Source of the DNA: Pelistega ratti
GTDB lineage: Bacteria; Pseudomonadota; Gammaproteobacteria; Burkholderiales; Burkholderiaceae_B
Assembly: GCF_009833965.1 (NCBI RefSeq)
Contig: NZ_CP047165.1
Coordinates: forward strand, 992,001 to 1,056,000
Direction of reading: 5' to 3'
DNA length: 64,000 nucleotides
Translations under genes and position numbers: made by a program
Shown here: piece by piece, positions 9,401 to 19,133 of the stretch
How positions within the stretch are numbered: position 1 is the first letter of the stretch
Layout of the letters: each line of letters begins with the position of its first letter
The notes under the pieces: model-generated
Databases searched by the model: none
What the model was told of the DNA's origin: nothing
The model's input: only the letters and a program-made list of their open reading frames with translations

Positions 9401-9696
9401 GCACAATTTAAGGCTGTTTGCCCACCCATCGTTGGTAATAAAGCATCAGGACGTTCTGCTTCAATAATTTTTTCAACTGCTTGCCATGTAATTGGTTCAA
9501 TATAGGTAACATCAGCTGTTTCTGGGTCAGTCATAATGGTAGCAGGGTTACTATTGACTAAAATAGTACGATAACCTTCTGCTTTTAATGCCTTACATGC
9601 TTGTGCGCCAGAATAGTCAAATTCGCAAGCCTGACCAATAATAATGGGACCTGCTCCAATAATCAAAATACTTTTTATGTCGGTACGTTTAGGCAT
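6466..9696 (-). CDS. carB: Carbamoyl phosphate synthetase large subunit
   Basis: CarB makes carbamoyl phosphate from bicarbonate, ammonia delivered by CarA, and two ATP, feeding arginine and pyrimidine synthesis. At 1076 residues it has the expected length and the duplicated layout: first ATP-grasp half (carboxyphosphate, about 1-400) starting [33 protein letters not shown], oligomerisation domain (400-550), second ATP-grasp half (carbamate, about 560-935) with [22 protein letters not shown], and the C-terminal MGS-like allosteric domain (about 940-1076) ending in [19 protein letters not shown]. It follows carA by 6 bp, so the two subunits are cotranscribed. Confidence 0.98.
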   Translation of the reverse strand: MPKRTDIKSILIIGAGPIIIGQACEFDYSGAQACKALKAEGYRTILVNSNPATIMTDPETADVTYIEPITWQAVEKIIEAERPDALLPTMGGQTALNCALDLAREGVLAKYGVELIGANEKAIEKAEDRLKFKEAMTAIGLESAKSGIAHSMEEAWEVQQRIAKEVGTSGFPVVIRPSFTLGGSGGGIAYNTEEFETICRRGLEASPTNELLIEESMLGWKEFEMEVVRDKADNCIIVCSIENLDPMGVHTGDSITVAPAQTLTDKEYQIMRNASIAVLREIGVDTGGSNVQFAVNPDNGRMIVIEMNPRVSRSSALASKATGFPIAKVAARLAVGYTLDELKNEITGGATPASFEPTIDYVVTKIPRFAFEKFPMADSRLTTQMKSVGEVMAMGRTFKESFQKALRGLEVGVDGLNQKTVDREKLQVELAEPGPERIWYVGDAFDKGFTIEEVHQLTKIDPWFLQQIKEIVDVELALEQKTLGDLDEDTLREIKRAGFSDRRLAYLLDTSEAEVRKVRHQYGIRPVYKRVDTCAAEFATNTAYMYSTYEEEDEAQPSDKQKIIVLGGGPNRIGQGIEFDYCCVHAALSLREDGYETIMVNCNPETVSTDYDTSDRLYFEPLTLEDVLEIVHIEKPVGVIVQYGGQTPLKLARALEANGVPIIGTSPESIDIAEDRERFQKLLQKLGLKQPPNRTARTEAEAIAHAEDIGYPLVVRPSYVLGGRAMEIVHEQADLERYMREAVKVSNDSPVLLDRFLNDATEVDVDCIADGETVFIGGVMEHIEQAGVHSGDSACSLPPYSLSPSIIEEIKRQTCVMAKALNVRGLMNVQFAIQRDEVFVLEVNPRASRTVPYVSKATGLQLAKIAARVMAGKTLAEQGITKEITPRHYCVKEAVFPFVKFPGVDTILGPEMKSTGEVMGIGETFGEAFVKSQIAAGVVLPESGLVFISVKAQDKAKAIPVAQGLLKLGFKIAATRGTAATLSEAGIPVQIVNKVAEGRPHIVDMLKNGEISLVINTVEERRNAINDSRIIRTHALAARVTFYTTIAGAKAAVEGMQYLRESKGLRVYPLQTMHKA

Positions 9697-9702
9697 AATT
9701 CC

Positions 9703-10851
9703 CTACTTCGCCATATGGCTGATAAATTTGTCAAATAATTCAATAATATCATGAGGTCCAGGACTTGCTTCTGGGTGTCCTTGGAAACAAAATGCAGGAC
9801 GATCTGTCAGTTCAAACCCTTGTAATGTCCCATCAAAGAGAGAGATATGGGTAACTCGTGCATTACTTGGTAAGGTATCACCATCAACTGCAAAACCATG
9901 GTTTTGGCTTGTAATATAAACACGCCCAGTATCAATATCTTTAACAGGGTGGTTAGCGCCATGATGCCCTGTTTTCATTTTGACCGTTTTAGCACCCAAA
10001 GCCAACCCCATAATCTGATGACCTAGGCAGATACCAAAAAGTGGGATTTTTTTAGCAATAACCTGTTTTGCTGTTTCAATAGCATACTCAACCGCTTCTG
10101 GGTCACCCGGGCCATTGGCAAGAAACACACCATCAGGATTTAAGGCAAAAACATCTTCCGCAGGCGTTTGAGATGGCACAAGTGTTACTCGACAGCCACG
10201 ATCAGTTAATAAGCGAAGAATATTAGACTTTACACCAAAATCATAGGCAACAACATGGTATTTTTTCTCTTCTGGTTGGCAATAGCCTTTACCTAATTTC
10301 CATGTACCTTGTGTCCATTCTTGCGTAACACCTACACTTACTTGTGTTGCTAAATCCTGTCCCACCATACCGGGGTATGATTTAGCAAGGGCAATGGCTT
10401 TTTCAACATCATCACCAACAAGAATACAAGCTCCCTGAGCTCCACCCTCACGCAAAATACGCGTTAATTTACGCGTATCAATATCAGCAATCGCCACGAT
10501 ACCATTTTCTTTTAGGTATTCTGGTAAAGACTGTGTTGCACGGAAATTAGAATGACGTGTTGGGCAGTTACGAATAACTAAACCTGAAGCATGAATTTTA
10601 GATGATTCTACATCTTCTGTATTAACCCCCGTATTCCCGATATGTGGATACGTTAGCGTTACAATCTGTTGAGTATAACTGGGGTCAGTTAGAATCTCTT
10701 GATAACCCGTCATCGAAGTATTAAAAACGAGCTCTGCAACCGTGTGTCCCGCAGCACCAATAGAAATACCTTTAAATACAGTACCATCAGAAAGGGCTAA
10801 AATTGCGGTAGGAAAATCATGATTTCCTTTGAGTAGTAATGACAGTGCCAT
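9703..10851 (-). CDS. carA: Carbamoyl phosphate synthetase small subunit
   Basis: Glutamine amidotransferase subunit that releases ammonia from glutamine and channels it to CarB. The 382-residue product has an N-terminal CPSase domain ([29 protein letters not shown]) and a C-terminal class I amidotransferase domain with the nucleophile cysteine in [14 protein letters not shown] and the catalytic His-Glu in [11 protein letters not shown] use the ATG at 10851 (MALSLLLKG), four bases after GGGA; an in-frame TTG at 10863 has no ribosome binding site. A TATAAT at 10897-10892 on the minus strand could be the promoter -10 element. Confidence 0.97.
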   Translation of the reverse strand: MALSLLLKGNHDFPTAILALSDGTVFKGISIGAAGHTVAELVFNTSMTGYQEILTDPSYTQQIVTLTYPHIGNTGVNTEDVESSKIHASGLVIRNCPTRHSNFRATQSLPEYLKENGIVAIADIDTRKLTRILREGGAQGACILVGDDVEKAIALAKSYPGMVGQDLATQVSVGVTQEWTQGTWKLGKGYCQPEEKKYHVVAYDFGVKSNILRLLTDRGCRVTLVPSQTPAEDVFALNPDGVFLANGPGDPEAVEYAIETAKQVIAKKIPLFGICLGHQIMGLALGAKTVKMKTGHHGANHPVKDIDTGRVYITSQNHGFAVDGDTLPSNARVTHISLFDGTLQGFELTDRPAFCFQGHPEASPGPHDIIELFDKFISHMAK

Positions 10852-11272
10852 AAAATCCCACAATATTAAAAATCAGTAAATAAACCCTCTGATTATACTG
10901 TTATTTTAGGGGGAATGGCTTAATTTTCTGGCTTATTTCTCGTAAAATATTGATAAATTCAGATGAGCAAGCAACAAAATAATAGGCAAAGTATATATAG
11001 ATTTTTACAATATAATTTAAAATCAAAATAGTTATATGCCGTATTACTATTCGTCATAAAAACTGTACCTATTACACTTAAAAACTTACTTTATTATCTT
11101 ACTTTCTACTACTTGTCATAAAGCCCGTGTAAAATAAAATCGTTTATTTGAATAATTTTTTATCCTAAATAATATAAAGTCTATAGATAGAACGAATTAG
11201 AAAACAAGTTGATTATAAAATCAATTTTATTTTCTACTACATCATTGATATAAAGAGACACGAGGTTTGATA
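10852..11272. other. Intergenic region between carA and tal
   Basis: About 420 bp of AT-rich sequence between divergent genes, with no credible ORF. It contains a minus-strand TATAAT (10897-10892) suited to carA and, near tal, an imperfect hairpin at 11199-11235 (AGAAAAcaagTTGATT / AATCAAttttaTTTTCT) in the tal leader. An 11-base match to the dispersed repeat core (GAGCAAGCAAC, about 10964) is isolated and may be chance. Confidence 0.45.
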
Positions 11273-12229
11273 ATGAATAATACATTAGAACAATTACGCC
11301 AATATACTACTGTAGTTGCTGATACAGGTGATTTTGCTTTAATGCAAACTTATCGCCCTACCGATGCAACGACCAATCCTTCACTTATTCTCAAAGCTAT
11401 TCAGCAAGACACCTATCGTCCTTTATTAAAAGAGGTTATCCAAGCACACCACCAAGCATCACTTGCTGATATTACCGATCATCTTCTCGTTAAATTTGGT
11501 CAAAATATCCTTAACATTATTCCGGGACGCGTATCAACAGAAGTAGATGCTCGTTTATCCTTTGATACAGCAGCAACCATTAAGCGTGCTAAACACCTTA
11601 TTCACTTATATGAACAACAAGGCATAGACAGACAGCGAGTTTTAATCAAAATCGCTTCTACATGGGAAGGCATTCAAGCCGCAAAACAGTTAGAACAAGA
11701 AGGAATTAAATGTAATCTCACCTTATTATTTTCACTTGTACAGGCAGTAGCTTGTGCAGATGCTAAGGTACAACTGATTTCCCCTTTTGTTGGACGTATT
11801 TATGATTGGTACAAAAAACAAGCAGGTACACAATGGGATGAAGTCACTTATGCAGGGGTGAATGATCCGGGGGTTAAATCTGTTACGCAGATTTTTCACT
11901 ACTATAAGAAATTTGCTATTTCAACTGAAATTATGGGGGCAAGTTTTAGAAATACAGGGCAAATTTTAGCCCTAGCAGGTTGTGATTTACTCACCATTAG
12001 CCCTGACCTCTTACAAGCATTACAACAATCGACACAAACTGTTAGCCCTATTTTAGATGCTAATACAGCACAACAACTTGATATACAACCCCTTATCCTT
12101 AATGAAGCTAGCTTTAGGTTTTTACTGAATCAAGATGCAATGGCAAGTGAGAAATTATCAGAAGGGATTCGAGCCTTTGCCAATGATGCAGAGAAATTGG
12201 ATAGGATTATTTTGGATTATAAGAAGTGA
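11273..12229 (+). CDS. tal: Transaldolase
   Basis: Transaldolase of the non-oxidative pentose phosphate pathway moves a dihydroxyacetone unit from sedoheptulose 7-phosphate to glyceraldehyde 3-phosphate. The 318-residue protein is the TalB length and shows [16 protein letters not shown] near the N-terminus, the Schiff-base lysine in [24 protein letters not shown], and [10 protein letters not shown]. The ATG at 11273 is preceded by AGG seven bases upstream; a TTG six bases earlier is less likely. Monocistronic, followed by a hairpin. Confidence 0.96.
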   Translation: MNNTLEQLRQYTTVVADTGDFALMQTYRPTDATTNPSLILKAIQQDTYRPLLKEVIQAHHQASLADITDHLLVKFGQNILNIIPGRVSTEVDARLSFDTAATIKRAKHLIHLYEQQGIDRQRVLIKIASTWEGIQAAKQLEQEGIKCNLTLLFSLVQAVACADAKVQLISPFVGRIYDWYKKQAGTQWDEVTYAGVNDPGVKSVTQIFHYYKKFAISTEIMGASFRNTGQILALAGCDLLTISPDLLQALQQSTQTVSPILDANTAQQLDIQPLILNEASFRFLLNQDAMASEKLSEGIRAFANDAEKLDRIILDYKK

Positions 12230-12306
12230 AATATTAGTTTAAATAGAAAATAAATCGCTATTTATACTATTTAAAATAAGTAGGTAAAATCACGATAAAT
12301 AATATT

Positions 12307-12329
12307 AAAGCACTCTTGGGTAGTGCTTT
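12307..12329. terminator. Hairpin terminator between tal and recR
   Basis: Perfect 8-bp stem AAAGCACT / AGTGCTTT with a 7-base loop, between convergent tal and recR. Both flanks are AT-rich but lack a long T-run, so efficiency is uncertain. Confidence 0.6.
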
Positions 12330-12396
12330 ATATAAAAGATTCACTTTATTAAGCTATATTATTTCTCTATGAATTTACCTACAGTAGTAATATTAT

Positions 12397-13002
12397 CTAA
12401 CCACTCCGCCTATCATTTAGCGCCCATGCAATTGTCCCGGCATCAACATATTCAAGTTCACTTCCACTGGGAATACCACGGGCAATACGAGAAACCTTAA
12501 TATTTTGCTCTTTTAATACTGTTCCCAAGTAATGAGCAGTGGTTTCACCCTCTGCGGTAAAATTAGTTGCCAAAATCACTTCTTTAACGGGATATTCAAA
12601 GACACGTTTAAGTAAACGTTCAAAGTTGATTGTCTGAGCCCCTACCCCATCTAAAGGGGATAATTTACCCATCAAGACATAGTACAGACCATGGTAGCCA
12701 TGGCTCGCTTCAATCATATTTAAATCTGAGGGAGTTTCCACCACACAAAGTAAGGAATGATCTCGGCGAGGGCTTTGGCAAATTGCACAAATCTCTTCCT
12801 GCGAAAAGGAATTACACATCTTACAATGCACCAGATCATTTAAGGCATGATCCAGTGCATCATGAATCTGCTTTGCCCCCTCTCGGTCATATTGCAACAG
12901 ATGGTAAGCCATTCGACGAGCCGATCGCTTACCGACACCGGGCAGTTTAGTTAGCGATTCAATCAACTCATTTAATGGCTCTGGATCAGGTAAGACTACC
13001 AT
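12397..13002 (-). CDS. recR: Recombination mediator RecR
   Basis: RecR works with RecO (and RecF) to load RecA on SSB-coated gaps. The 201-residue protein has the helix-hairpin-helix [20 protein letters not shown] (about 17-36), a four-cysteine zinc finger C-x2-C...C-x2-C in [16 protein letters not shown], and a Toprim domain ([17 protein letters not shown] onward) ending with the Walker-like [16 protein letters not shown]. It is 12 bp downstream of ybaB and ends the dnaX-ybaB-recR operon. Confidence 0.97.
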   Translation of the reverse strand: MVVLPDPEPLNELIESLTKLPGVGKRSARRMAYHLLQYDREGAKQIHDALDHALNDLVHCKMCNSFSQEEICAICQSPRRDHSLLCVVETPSDLNMIEASHGYHGLYYVLMGKLSPLDGVGAQTINFERLLKRVFEYPVKEVILATNFTAEGETTAHYLGTVLKEQNIKVSRIARGIPSGSELEYVDAGTIAWALNDRRSG

Positions 13003-13014
13003 ACTTTATAATAC

Positions 13015-13347
13015 TTAGAAAGGGAATTTTAAACCACCCGGTAAAGGCATACCTGCTGTAACAGCTGACATTTTTTGCTCTGTGGTTGATTCTACTTTAC
13101 GCAATGCATCATTAACAGCAGCAGCAATTAGATCCTCCAGAAAATCTTTTTCTTCAGCATCTGATAATAAAGAAGGATCTAAGGTAATACGTTTTACATC
13201 ATGACGACAAGTCATTTCTACTTTTACTAAACCGCCACCAGAAGTTCCCTCAACCACAATATCACCTAAGGCTTCTTGTACTTTTTTCATATTTTCTTGC
13301 ATTTGCTGGGCTTGTTTCATCAAACCTGCTAATTGACCTTTCATCAT
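13015..13347 (-). CDS. ybaB: YbaB/EbfC nucleoid-associated protein
   Basis: Small (110 residues) DNA-binding protein of the YbaB/EbfC family, a homodimer with tweezer-like helices. Visible are the N-terminal helix [44 protein letters not shown] pattern (helix, then the conserved GTSGGGLV turn) and the C-terminal [12 protein letters not shown]. It is between dnaX and recR, the standard arrangement, and probably cotranscribed. Two adjacent ATGs start it; the nearest AAGGA is 11-14 bases upstream, so the exact start is uncertain by one codon. Confidence 0.95.
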   Translation of the reverse strand: MMKGQLAGLMKQAQQMQENMKKVQEALGDIVVEGTSGGGLVKVEMTCRHDVKRITLDPSLLSDAEEKDFLEDLIAAAVNDALRKVESTTEQKMSAVTAGMPLPGGLKFPF

Positions 13348-13478
13348 AATGGTATATATCCTTAAAAATAATTAATCTTTATTCCTTTTAAAAAGGTAAT
13401 AATCAACGATAATGTTTGGTGCTAAATTATAACAAGATATTCATAGATAAACATTTTGTTTTTATCTACAGCATCAGA

Positions 13479-13521
13479 CTATTTTTAGATAAAAATATAT
13501 ATTACCGATACCTAAAAATAG
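13479..13521 (-). other. Hairpin immediately downstream of dnaX
   Basis: Perfect 10-bp inverted repeat CTATTTTTAG (13479-13488) / CTAAAAATAG (13512-13521), starting one base past the dnaX stop. There is no T-run after it, so it is more likely an mRNA-stability or processing structure between dnaX and ybaB than a terminator. Confidence 0.35.
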
Positions 13522-13522
13522 T

Positions 13523-15562
13523 TTATTCTGAAACTAAAGGGCGAATAGAATCTGGCACAATTGTTGCTTGAAAATCTGCTTGTAAAGCCTTCACTAAGGT
13601 ATCATTGTAGGCATTCTGCTCTGCCATTTGTTGTCGCACTTGCAAAACCTGTTGATCCTGTGCATAAACCGTCTGATCCGTTTGACCCACCTCTAATTTG
13701 AGTTTAACAATACGTTTAAAATATTCTGTTAAAGCCGTATTCAACTTTTCTACAGCTTGCATATTGTTAGGTAATCGTACCAATAAACGTAAGAGAATTG
13801 TATTCTGATCGATACCTATCCATTCTGTATGACGTGCAATTTCGCCTGTAATACCCGTTAAATGTAATGATTTAACTATCTCTACCCATCGTTCAGGGGT
13901 CATACTTTCTAAAGTATAAGTATCTTCTACCTCTCTAAAAGTATCCATATCCTGCATAGGAACACTACTATCATCGACTCTCTCTACGGGTAGGTACAAA
14001 TCATCGTCCCATGTTGATACAAGTGCTATATCTTCTTCTACTGGTGTGTCAATAACCGCACCATCATATTGTTCTATATCAATAGATGAAGATATTACAG
14101 GATTTTCAAGTGTTTTTTTTTCAGCAGGGACTTCTTCCCAAGGCGGTAAATCCTCACTTACCTTAGCTTGATTTATATCGACAGAAGATAGTTTATCTTG
14201 AGGTTCTATATAAGCGGGTTCTACTGGCTCAGGACTTGCTTGGGTATTAGTAGCATCAGAAACAATAGCTACTTTTTCCTCATCAGCAATAGCTTGCTTA
14301 ACATCATTCCCTGTTGTGACGACTGGTTGTATTACCTGATCTGTTGATGTTATAGCAGAAACCGTATCCACTACGCTTGATTGTTCTACTTCTTGTGCAG
14401 TATGCTCAACAGCTACTGTATTGACTGGCTCTACTGGCGTATAGGATACCGAAGGCATAAGCATATCCGTAGGGGCAACTAATGACAGCATTCTCAGCCC
14501 TGCCATAATAAACCCTGTATATTCATCAGGTGATAAGGCCAATTCTGCTCGGCTATGAATCGCAATACTATAAAAAAGTTGCAATACATCTGGTTGAATT
14601 ACCTGTGCCACTTGGATAATATCGGCATAGCTAGGGTCTTCTTTTCCTATCGTACCGGGGAGACGTTGTTCAATCGCAATCCGAGAGAGTAAAGATGCAA
14701 AATCTTCTAATGCACTAGAAAATGAGAATCCTCTACTGGTTAATTCAGTTGCGACATCAACTAAACCTTGTGCATTACCTGCTAAAAGCTGTTGTAATAA
14801 ACGGACGAGATAGCGTTGGTCAATCGTTCCCAACATATCTCTTACGGCTTCTGCTGTAATATGAGAACCTGAATATGCAATTGCCTGATCCGTTAATGAT
14901 AACGCATCACGCATCGAACCAGAAGCTGCTTGTGCTAATAAGCGTAAGCCTTCATTTTCATAAGCAACAGCCTCTTGCCCTAAAAGATTCTGTAGATGCG
15001 ACACAATAGATTCTGGTGCCATTTGCTTGAGATTAAATTGCAAACAACGCGATAATACCGTTACAGGAATTTTTTGTGGATCGGTGGTCGCTAGAATAAA
15101 TTTCACATGGGGAGGCGGCTCTTCGAGCGTTTTGAGCATGGCATTGAACGCATGCCCTGTCAGCATATGCACCTCGTCAATAGTATAGATTTTGAACCGT
15201 CCAACAGAGGGCGCATAAATTGCCTGCTCTAATAGCTGCGTCATCTCTTCTACTCGGCGATTAGAAGCAGCATCAAATTCTAAATAATCAACAAATCGTC
15301 CCTGATCAATTTCTACACAGGCTTGACAAGTACCACAAGGGTGAGGACTAATCCCTTTTTCACAATTAAGGGATTTTGCCAAAATACGAGCTAATGTTGT
15401 CTTACCAACCCCTCGAGTACCTGTAAATAACCATGCATGATGTAAACGTTGTGTACTCAAGGCATTAGATAATGCCTTAACCACATGGTCTTGACCCACA
15501 AGCGTTTCAAAAGTACGAGGGCGCCATTTACGCGCGAGAACCAAATAATTATCTGTTGTCAT
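13523..15562 (-). CDS. dnaX: DNA polymerase III tau subunit (with probable gamma form by slippage)
   Basis: Clamp-loader ATPase subunit that also bridges polymerase cores and helicase. The start at 15562 gives MTTDNYLVLARKWRPRTF and 679 residues. AAA+ motifs are clear: Walker A GTRGVGKTT, a zinc-binding four-Cys segment (CEKG...CGTCQAC), DEVHML and the sensor SRC. Residues from about 370 to 520 are an acidic low-complexity linker, followed by the tau-specific domain. Within the linker, at codons 481-484, there is a run of nine A (14121-14113). A -1 slip or one extra A leads to a stop two codons later (14108-14106), which would give a 485-residue gamma-like form. Heads dnaX-ybaB-recR. Confidence 0.96.
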   Translation of the reverse strand: MTTDNYLVLARKWRPRTFETLVGQDHVVKALSNALSTQRLHHAWLFTGTRGVGKTTLARILAKSLNCEKGISPHPCGTCQACVEIDQGRFVDYLEFDAASNRRVEEMTQLLEQAIYAPSVGRFKIYTIDEVHMLTGHAFNAMLKTLEEPPPHVKFILATTDPQKIPVTVLSRCLQFNLKQMAPESIVSHLQNLLGQEAVAYENEGLRLLAQAASGSMRDALSLTDQAIAYSGSHITAEAVRDMLGTIDQRYLVRLLQQLLAGNAQGLVDVATELTSRGFSFSSALEDFASLLSRIAIEQRLPGTIGKEDPSYADIIQVAQVIQPDVLQLFYSIAIHSRAELALSPDEYTGFIMAGLRMLSLVAPTDMLMPSVSYTPVEPVNTVAVEHTAQEVEQSSVVDTVSAITSTDQVIQPVVTTGNDVKQAIADEEKVAIVSDATNTQASPEPVEPAYIEPQDKLSSVDINQAKVSEDLPPWEEVPAEKKTLENPVISSSIDIEQYDGAVIDTPVEEDIALVSTWDDDLYLPVERVDDSSVPMQDMDTFREVEDTYTLESMTPERWVEIVKSLHLTGITGEIARHTEWIGIDQNTILLRLLVRLPNNMQAVEKLNTALTEYFKRIVKLKLEVGQTDQTVYAQDQQVLQVRQQMAEQNAYNDTLVKALQADFQATIVPDSIRPLVSE
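14106..14121 (-). promoter_or_regulatory. A9 slippage site in dnaX with immediate -1 frame stop
   Basis: The minus strand reads GCT-GAA-AAA-AAA-ACA-CTT in frame; the nine A are 14121-14113. Insertion or re-reading of one A gives AAC-ACT-TGA (stop 14108-14106); loss of one A gives a stop seven codons after the run. A purine-rich GGGAAGAAG lies about 10-18 bases upstream, like the internal Shine-Dalgarno of bacterial frameshift sites. Confidence 0.6.
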
Positions 15563-15592
15563 GCCAAAAAGCAAATGTATAAATGAAGAGTG

Positions 15593-15690
15593 AGCCTTAC
15601 TCCGGCACTAGATCCGCACAGCTATGGCTGCTTCGTTCCCGACCTGACCAGTTTCACTGCCGACCCATGCGAAGGGGCCCACCAACAAGC
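15593..15690 (-). ncRNA. ffs: Signal recognition particle RNA (4.5S RNA)
   Basis: On the minus strand the region contains the universally conserved SRP helix 8 sequence CTGGTCAGGTCGGGAACGAA followed by GCAGCC, the Ffh-binding tetraloop hairpin, flanked by segments that pair into one long stem (GGTGGGCCCC...GGTCGGCAGTG with GTGCCGGAGTAAGGCTC). It sits between addA and dnaX, both on the same strand. The RNA pairs with Ffh to target membrane proteins to FtsY and SecYEG. End points are estimated from the stem to within about five bases. Confidence 0.92.
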
Positions 15691-15704
15691 ATTGTATCAC
15701 AGAA

Positions 15705-18700
15705 TTAGAAAAGCTCAATCCATTCACAACCATCTACCGCATAAATCACTGCTTTTACGGTTCGTCCATCTAATAGATGAAGATAGTTGGCATAGTTAGT
15801 TAATTGTTCACGATAAGCACGCTTTAATCTTTCCTGAAAATCATCAGAAGACTCTCCATCAAACCGTGCATCTGTTTTATAGTCAACCACTAGCCAGCCT
15901 TCTGGAGTATTGAGTACAAGGTCAATAATTTTTTGCTGCCCCTCTTCATTACTTAATGCCCACTCTCGGTTAGCATCTTTATGACTTAATAACCACTGCC
16001 CTTTTGTATCTGCCAAAACACCTTGTAATAAGGTGATAACTCGCTGTGTCGCCGCTTCTATCGCCTCAACACCTAATCGTCTTAAATGACGGGTAATCAT
16101 TGTTGATGAATTTGCCACTCTTTCAGATGTCCACTCTTGCATTTTGTCTAAACCAATTTGTTCTAACCATTGATGCACAACTGTTCCTATGGCTGCCTCT
16201 TGTCTGCTTTCAAAAGACCATTTACCCGTATGTAATGGGGTGAATACTTTGGGGATAGAAACAGGTGTTTTTATAGAGGCTATGGTATCTAGGGTATAGC
16301 GTCTTAACTTATCCTGTGTGATAAAAGGATAGGCTTCTGTTGATTCTATTGGTACTACTGGTGTAATCATTTGTGGATGATAAAAAGTACCCTCTTTACC
16401 CTTTAAATCCATCACTATACTAGATAGCATGGTTCTTTTATCATGAGCCGCTTTATCCTCTACATCCACATAAACAAGGTGTAGCTTTTGCTTAGCTCGT
16501 GTACACGCTACATAAAGCAAGCGATCTACCTCATTACGCTGACGTTTATCATTCCTTGCTTTAATAAAGAGAGAAACATCATCTTTATATTCCGTTGCGG
16601 TATGTTTAATAGGGCCTATTAATAGATGACCTTCTTCTGATTCAATTTCTAATAAACCACCCGTATCATGGCAAGGGATACGGTGTAATCCATATAAAAT
16701 AACTTCATCAAACTCTAATCCCTTGGCACTATGCATCGTCATAATCTCTACTGCACCTGCTTGTTTGGAAGGCGTTGCATAAAGGTTTTCAATACGCGAT
16801 TCAAATAGAGCTAAATCAAGCTGTCCATAGGGAGCTAAATCATCAATAATATGTAAAACAGCTTGAATATTTTCTTGCTGAGTAGGCAAATGATATAAAG
16901 CGTTTGCACCCAAATCTTCCCATACTTGCTCAATATAGCTCGTAAAGGTCATTTCTCGTTTAGTATAAGGGGGATAGACTAATGGCACTGCCAAATGCAT
17001 CAATCGTTTTGCTTCATCTTGACCAATCAGAGCAACTAATGCTTGTTCATCTTGTAAATAAGTTTTGAGTAGCGAAGGAATACTTTGTTCTTTTTTATCT
17101 TCAAAAAGACGTGTTAAACTCACCAAACTCAACCCACAAAAAGGTGCTCTCAACAGCGACATCCACGCCAAACGATCCCATTCATGTGTTAAAGCACGCA
17201 CTAATTGGATTAAATCAATTACTTCTTCGGTCTGCCCAAGAGAAACCATTTTAACCGCTTGAATAGGAATATTTGCCTGAGTTAATTTCTCACTGATTCT
17301 TCCTATATGTGAACGAGAACGAACCAAAATCGCTACAGGATGTTTACTATCAGAATGTCTTGCCAATGCCTCTTGAACAAGTTGAACAATATACTGCTCT
17401 GCATTATCTTCAAGCACTTCCTTACTACCCTTTTGTTTTTGACTTTTTTCATCCAGTGCTTGCTCATTATCTATAAAAGAAAAATGATGGTATTGCACCG
17501 CAGGTGTATCTTTTGCTTGATTAAAAGGAGATGATGGTGTATATCTAATCGCCCCTAAATCTGGATTATCTTCTGATGGAAAAACCTGTGTAAAATTACG
17601 ATTTACCCACTCCACCACACCAGCATCTGATCGGAAATTGACTTGTAGCTGTAATAAATCTAATACAACATCACCGACAATATTTTTTTTCTCTGCTTTT
17701 GGTAATAAGGTATTGTCTTTTGCAGCCTCTGCTATTCTTGAAAAAAGCGCTACCTCTGATTGACGAAAACGGTAAATCGACTGCATAGGATCACCTACTA
17801 AGAAAAGCGTTCGTCCATCATCTCGTTCCCAACCTGATGTGATTAACTCCAAGAGTTTCTTTTGGCTTAAACTCGTATCCTGAAATTCATCAATCAAAAT
17901 ATGTTTTAAATCTGCATCCAATTTTAAGAGCATCTCTGTTGGTGAGCCATCTGCATTCTCCAATGCCATCAATGCCCGCTGTGCAATCTCTGTAAAATCA
18001 ACACTGCCCTCTTCTCTAAACACTTCTTGTAGATAAATTTCACTTTGTTTTAAACAATCAAAAAAACTTTCAAAAAGCACTTTATTATCAGGATTATAGA
18101 GTTGCTTAGGAATATATCGTATATCATTCAACCCAGATACGATCTCTGCATATTGGGGTAGATCTTGTAACTGCTTTAACCATACTAGAAATCCCTCTTT
18201 ATAGCTTGATTTAGGTAGAATACCTATTTTTTTATCCACTCGTTGACGAATTTCACCTTTACCTGTCAGTAAAAAATCCGCAAGACTTTTCCATAAAGCA
18301 ATATCTTCTATACTATGTATTAAGGTCTGTCCATTCCATGATAGCCAAGGTTTTAAGAAATTTTTCTGTGTATTTTCTGCATTATCCTCTGCTTCCAATG
18401 TGAAAGCCGCCTCTGTAATCACCCCTCTTATATCATCTAACCATTGATGGGGAAGTACCTTATCCAACTGTTCTAGCTGTGTTTGGATAATATTACCCAG
18501 CGTTTCAGCCATTGTTTCCATTGCCTTAGCCTGATTCTGAACAATACCCAACCAGTTTTGTCGGCGACTAAGCATATCTACTAGTAACGATTGAAACTTA
18601 CCCACATTAACATCTAAGTGATCCAGAATAACGGCTATACTCGGGTGCTTATCAATATGTTGAAGCATTTTTTGAGTCGCTTTATAGAATAATTGCTGAC

Positions 18701-19133
18701 TATCCTCTGTTGGTGATAATCCAGCCCCTGATTCAGATAAACTTGGCGTGAGTCGCACCAGTGATTGACAAAATGAGTCAATGGTTTGTATGCGTAAACG
18801 ACTAGGATTTTCTATTAATTGCCAATTTTTTGCTGTATTTCGTTCCAAAACTGCCTTTGCTTTTTTCCATGAGGCTTGACGATAGGCTTCAAGAGGTTCA
18901 GGTTCTTCTGCTTTTTGTAATTTTTCCATAACCCTTGCTCGCATTTCTGCCGCTGCTTTTCGGGTAAACGTAATCGCTAGAATATCTTCTGGTCGCTCAA
19001 CAATAGCTAATAACGCTAATATTCTATCGGTTAGTAACTCTGTTTTTCCTGAACCTGCTGGTGCTTGAACAATATAAGAACGTGAAGGATCAACCGCGTG
19101 TTCACGCGCTACTTTATCTATAGGTTCACTCAT
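15705..19133 (-). CDS. addA: AddA-type UvrD-family helicase/nuclease subunit
   Basis: Superfamily 1A helicase-nuclease (1142 residues) for double-strand break end resection. Helicase motifs in order: Walker A VQAPAGSGKTELL (about 21-33), TFTRKAAAEM, IDSFCQ, LIDEFQDTS (motif II), LVGDPMQSIYRFRQ (motif III), VNFRS (motif IV), IMTMHSAKGLEFDEVI (motif V) and LLYVACTRAK (motif VI). The C-terminal PD-(D/E)XK nuclease has QQKIIDLVLNTPEGWLVVDYKTD followed by YREQLTNYA. It overlaps the upstream addB-like gene by 8 bp, so the subunits are translationally coupled. The pair would replace RecBCD. Confidence 0.9.
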   Translation of the reverse strand: MSEPIDKVAREHAVDPSRSYIVQAPAGSGKTELLTDRILALLAIVERPEDILAITFTRKAAAEMRARVMEKLQKAEEPEPLEAYRQASWKKAKAVLERNTAKNWQLIENPSRLRIQTIDSFCQSLVRLTPSLSESGAGLSPTEDSQQLFYKATQKMLQHIDKHPSIAVILDHLDVNVGKFQSLLVDMLSRRQNWLGIVQNQAKAMETMAETLGNIIQTQLEQLDKVLPHQWLDDIRGVITEAAFTLEAEDNAENTQKNFLKPWLSWNGQTLIHSIEDIALWKSLADFLLTGKGEIRQRVDKKIGILPKSSYKEGFLVWLKQLQDLPQYAEIVSGLNDIRYIPKQLYNPDNKVLFESFFDCLKQSEIYLQEVFREEGSVDFTEIAQRALMALENADGSPTEMLLKLDADLKHILIDEFQDTSLSQKKLLELITSGWERDDGRTLFLVGDPMQSIYRFRQSEVALFSRIAEAAKDNTLLPKAEKKNIVGDVVLDLLQLQVNFRSDAGVVEWVNRNFTQVFPSEDNPDLGAIRYTPSSPFNQAKDTPAVQYHHFSFIDNEQALDEKSQKQKGSKEVLEDNAEQYIVQLVQEALARHSDSKHPVAILVRSRSHIGRISEKLTQANIPIQAVKMVSLGQTEEVIDLIQLVRALTHEWDRLAWMSLLRAPFCGLSLVSLTRLFEDKKEQSIPSLLKTYLQDEQALVALIGQDEAKRLMHLAVPLVYPPYTKREMTFTSYIEQVWEDLGANALYHLPTQQENIQAVLHIIDDLAPYGQLDLALFESRIENLYATPSKQAGAVEIMTMHSAKGLEFDEVILYGLHRIPCHDTGGLLEIESEEGHLLIGPIKHTATEYKDDVSLFIKARNDKRQRNEVDRLLYVACTRAKQKLHLVYVDVEDKAAHDKRTMLSSIVMDLKGKEGTFYHPQMITPVVPIESTEAYPFITQDKLRRYTLDTIASIKTPVSIPKVFTPLHTGKWSFESRQEAAIGTVVHQWLEQIGLDKMQEWTSERVANSSTMITRHLRRLGVEAIEAATQRVITLLQGVLADTKGQWLLSHKDANREWALSNEEGQQKIIDLVLNTPEGWLVVDYKTDARFDGESSDDFQERLKRAYREQLTNYANYLHLLDGRTVKAVIYAVDGCEWIELF

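Noticed and set aside
10961..10985. Possible fourth copy of the dispersed repeat near carA
   Set aside because: Only GAGCAAGCAAC matches, without the arms; likely chance or an unrecognisable remnant.
15590..15799. Plus-strand ORF over the SRP RNA
   Set aside because: Antisense to ffs and the end of addA; the RNA explains the conservation.
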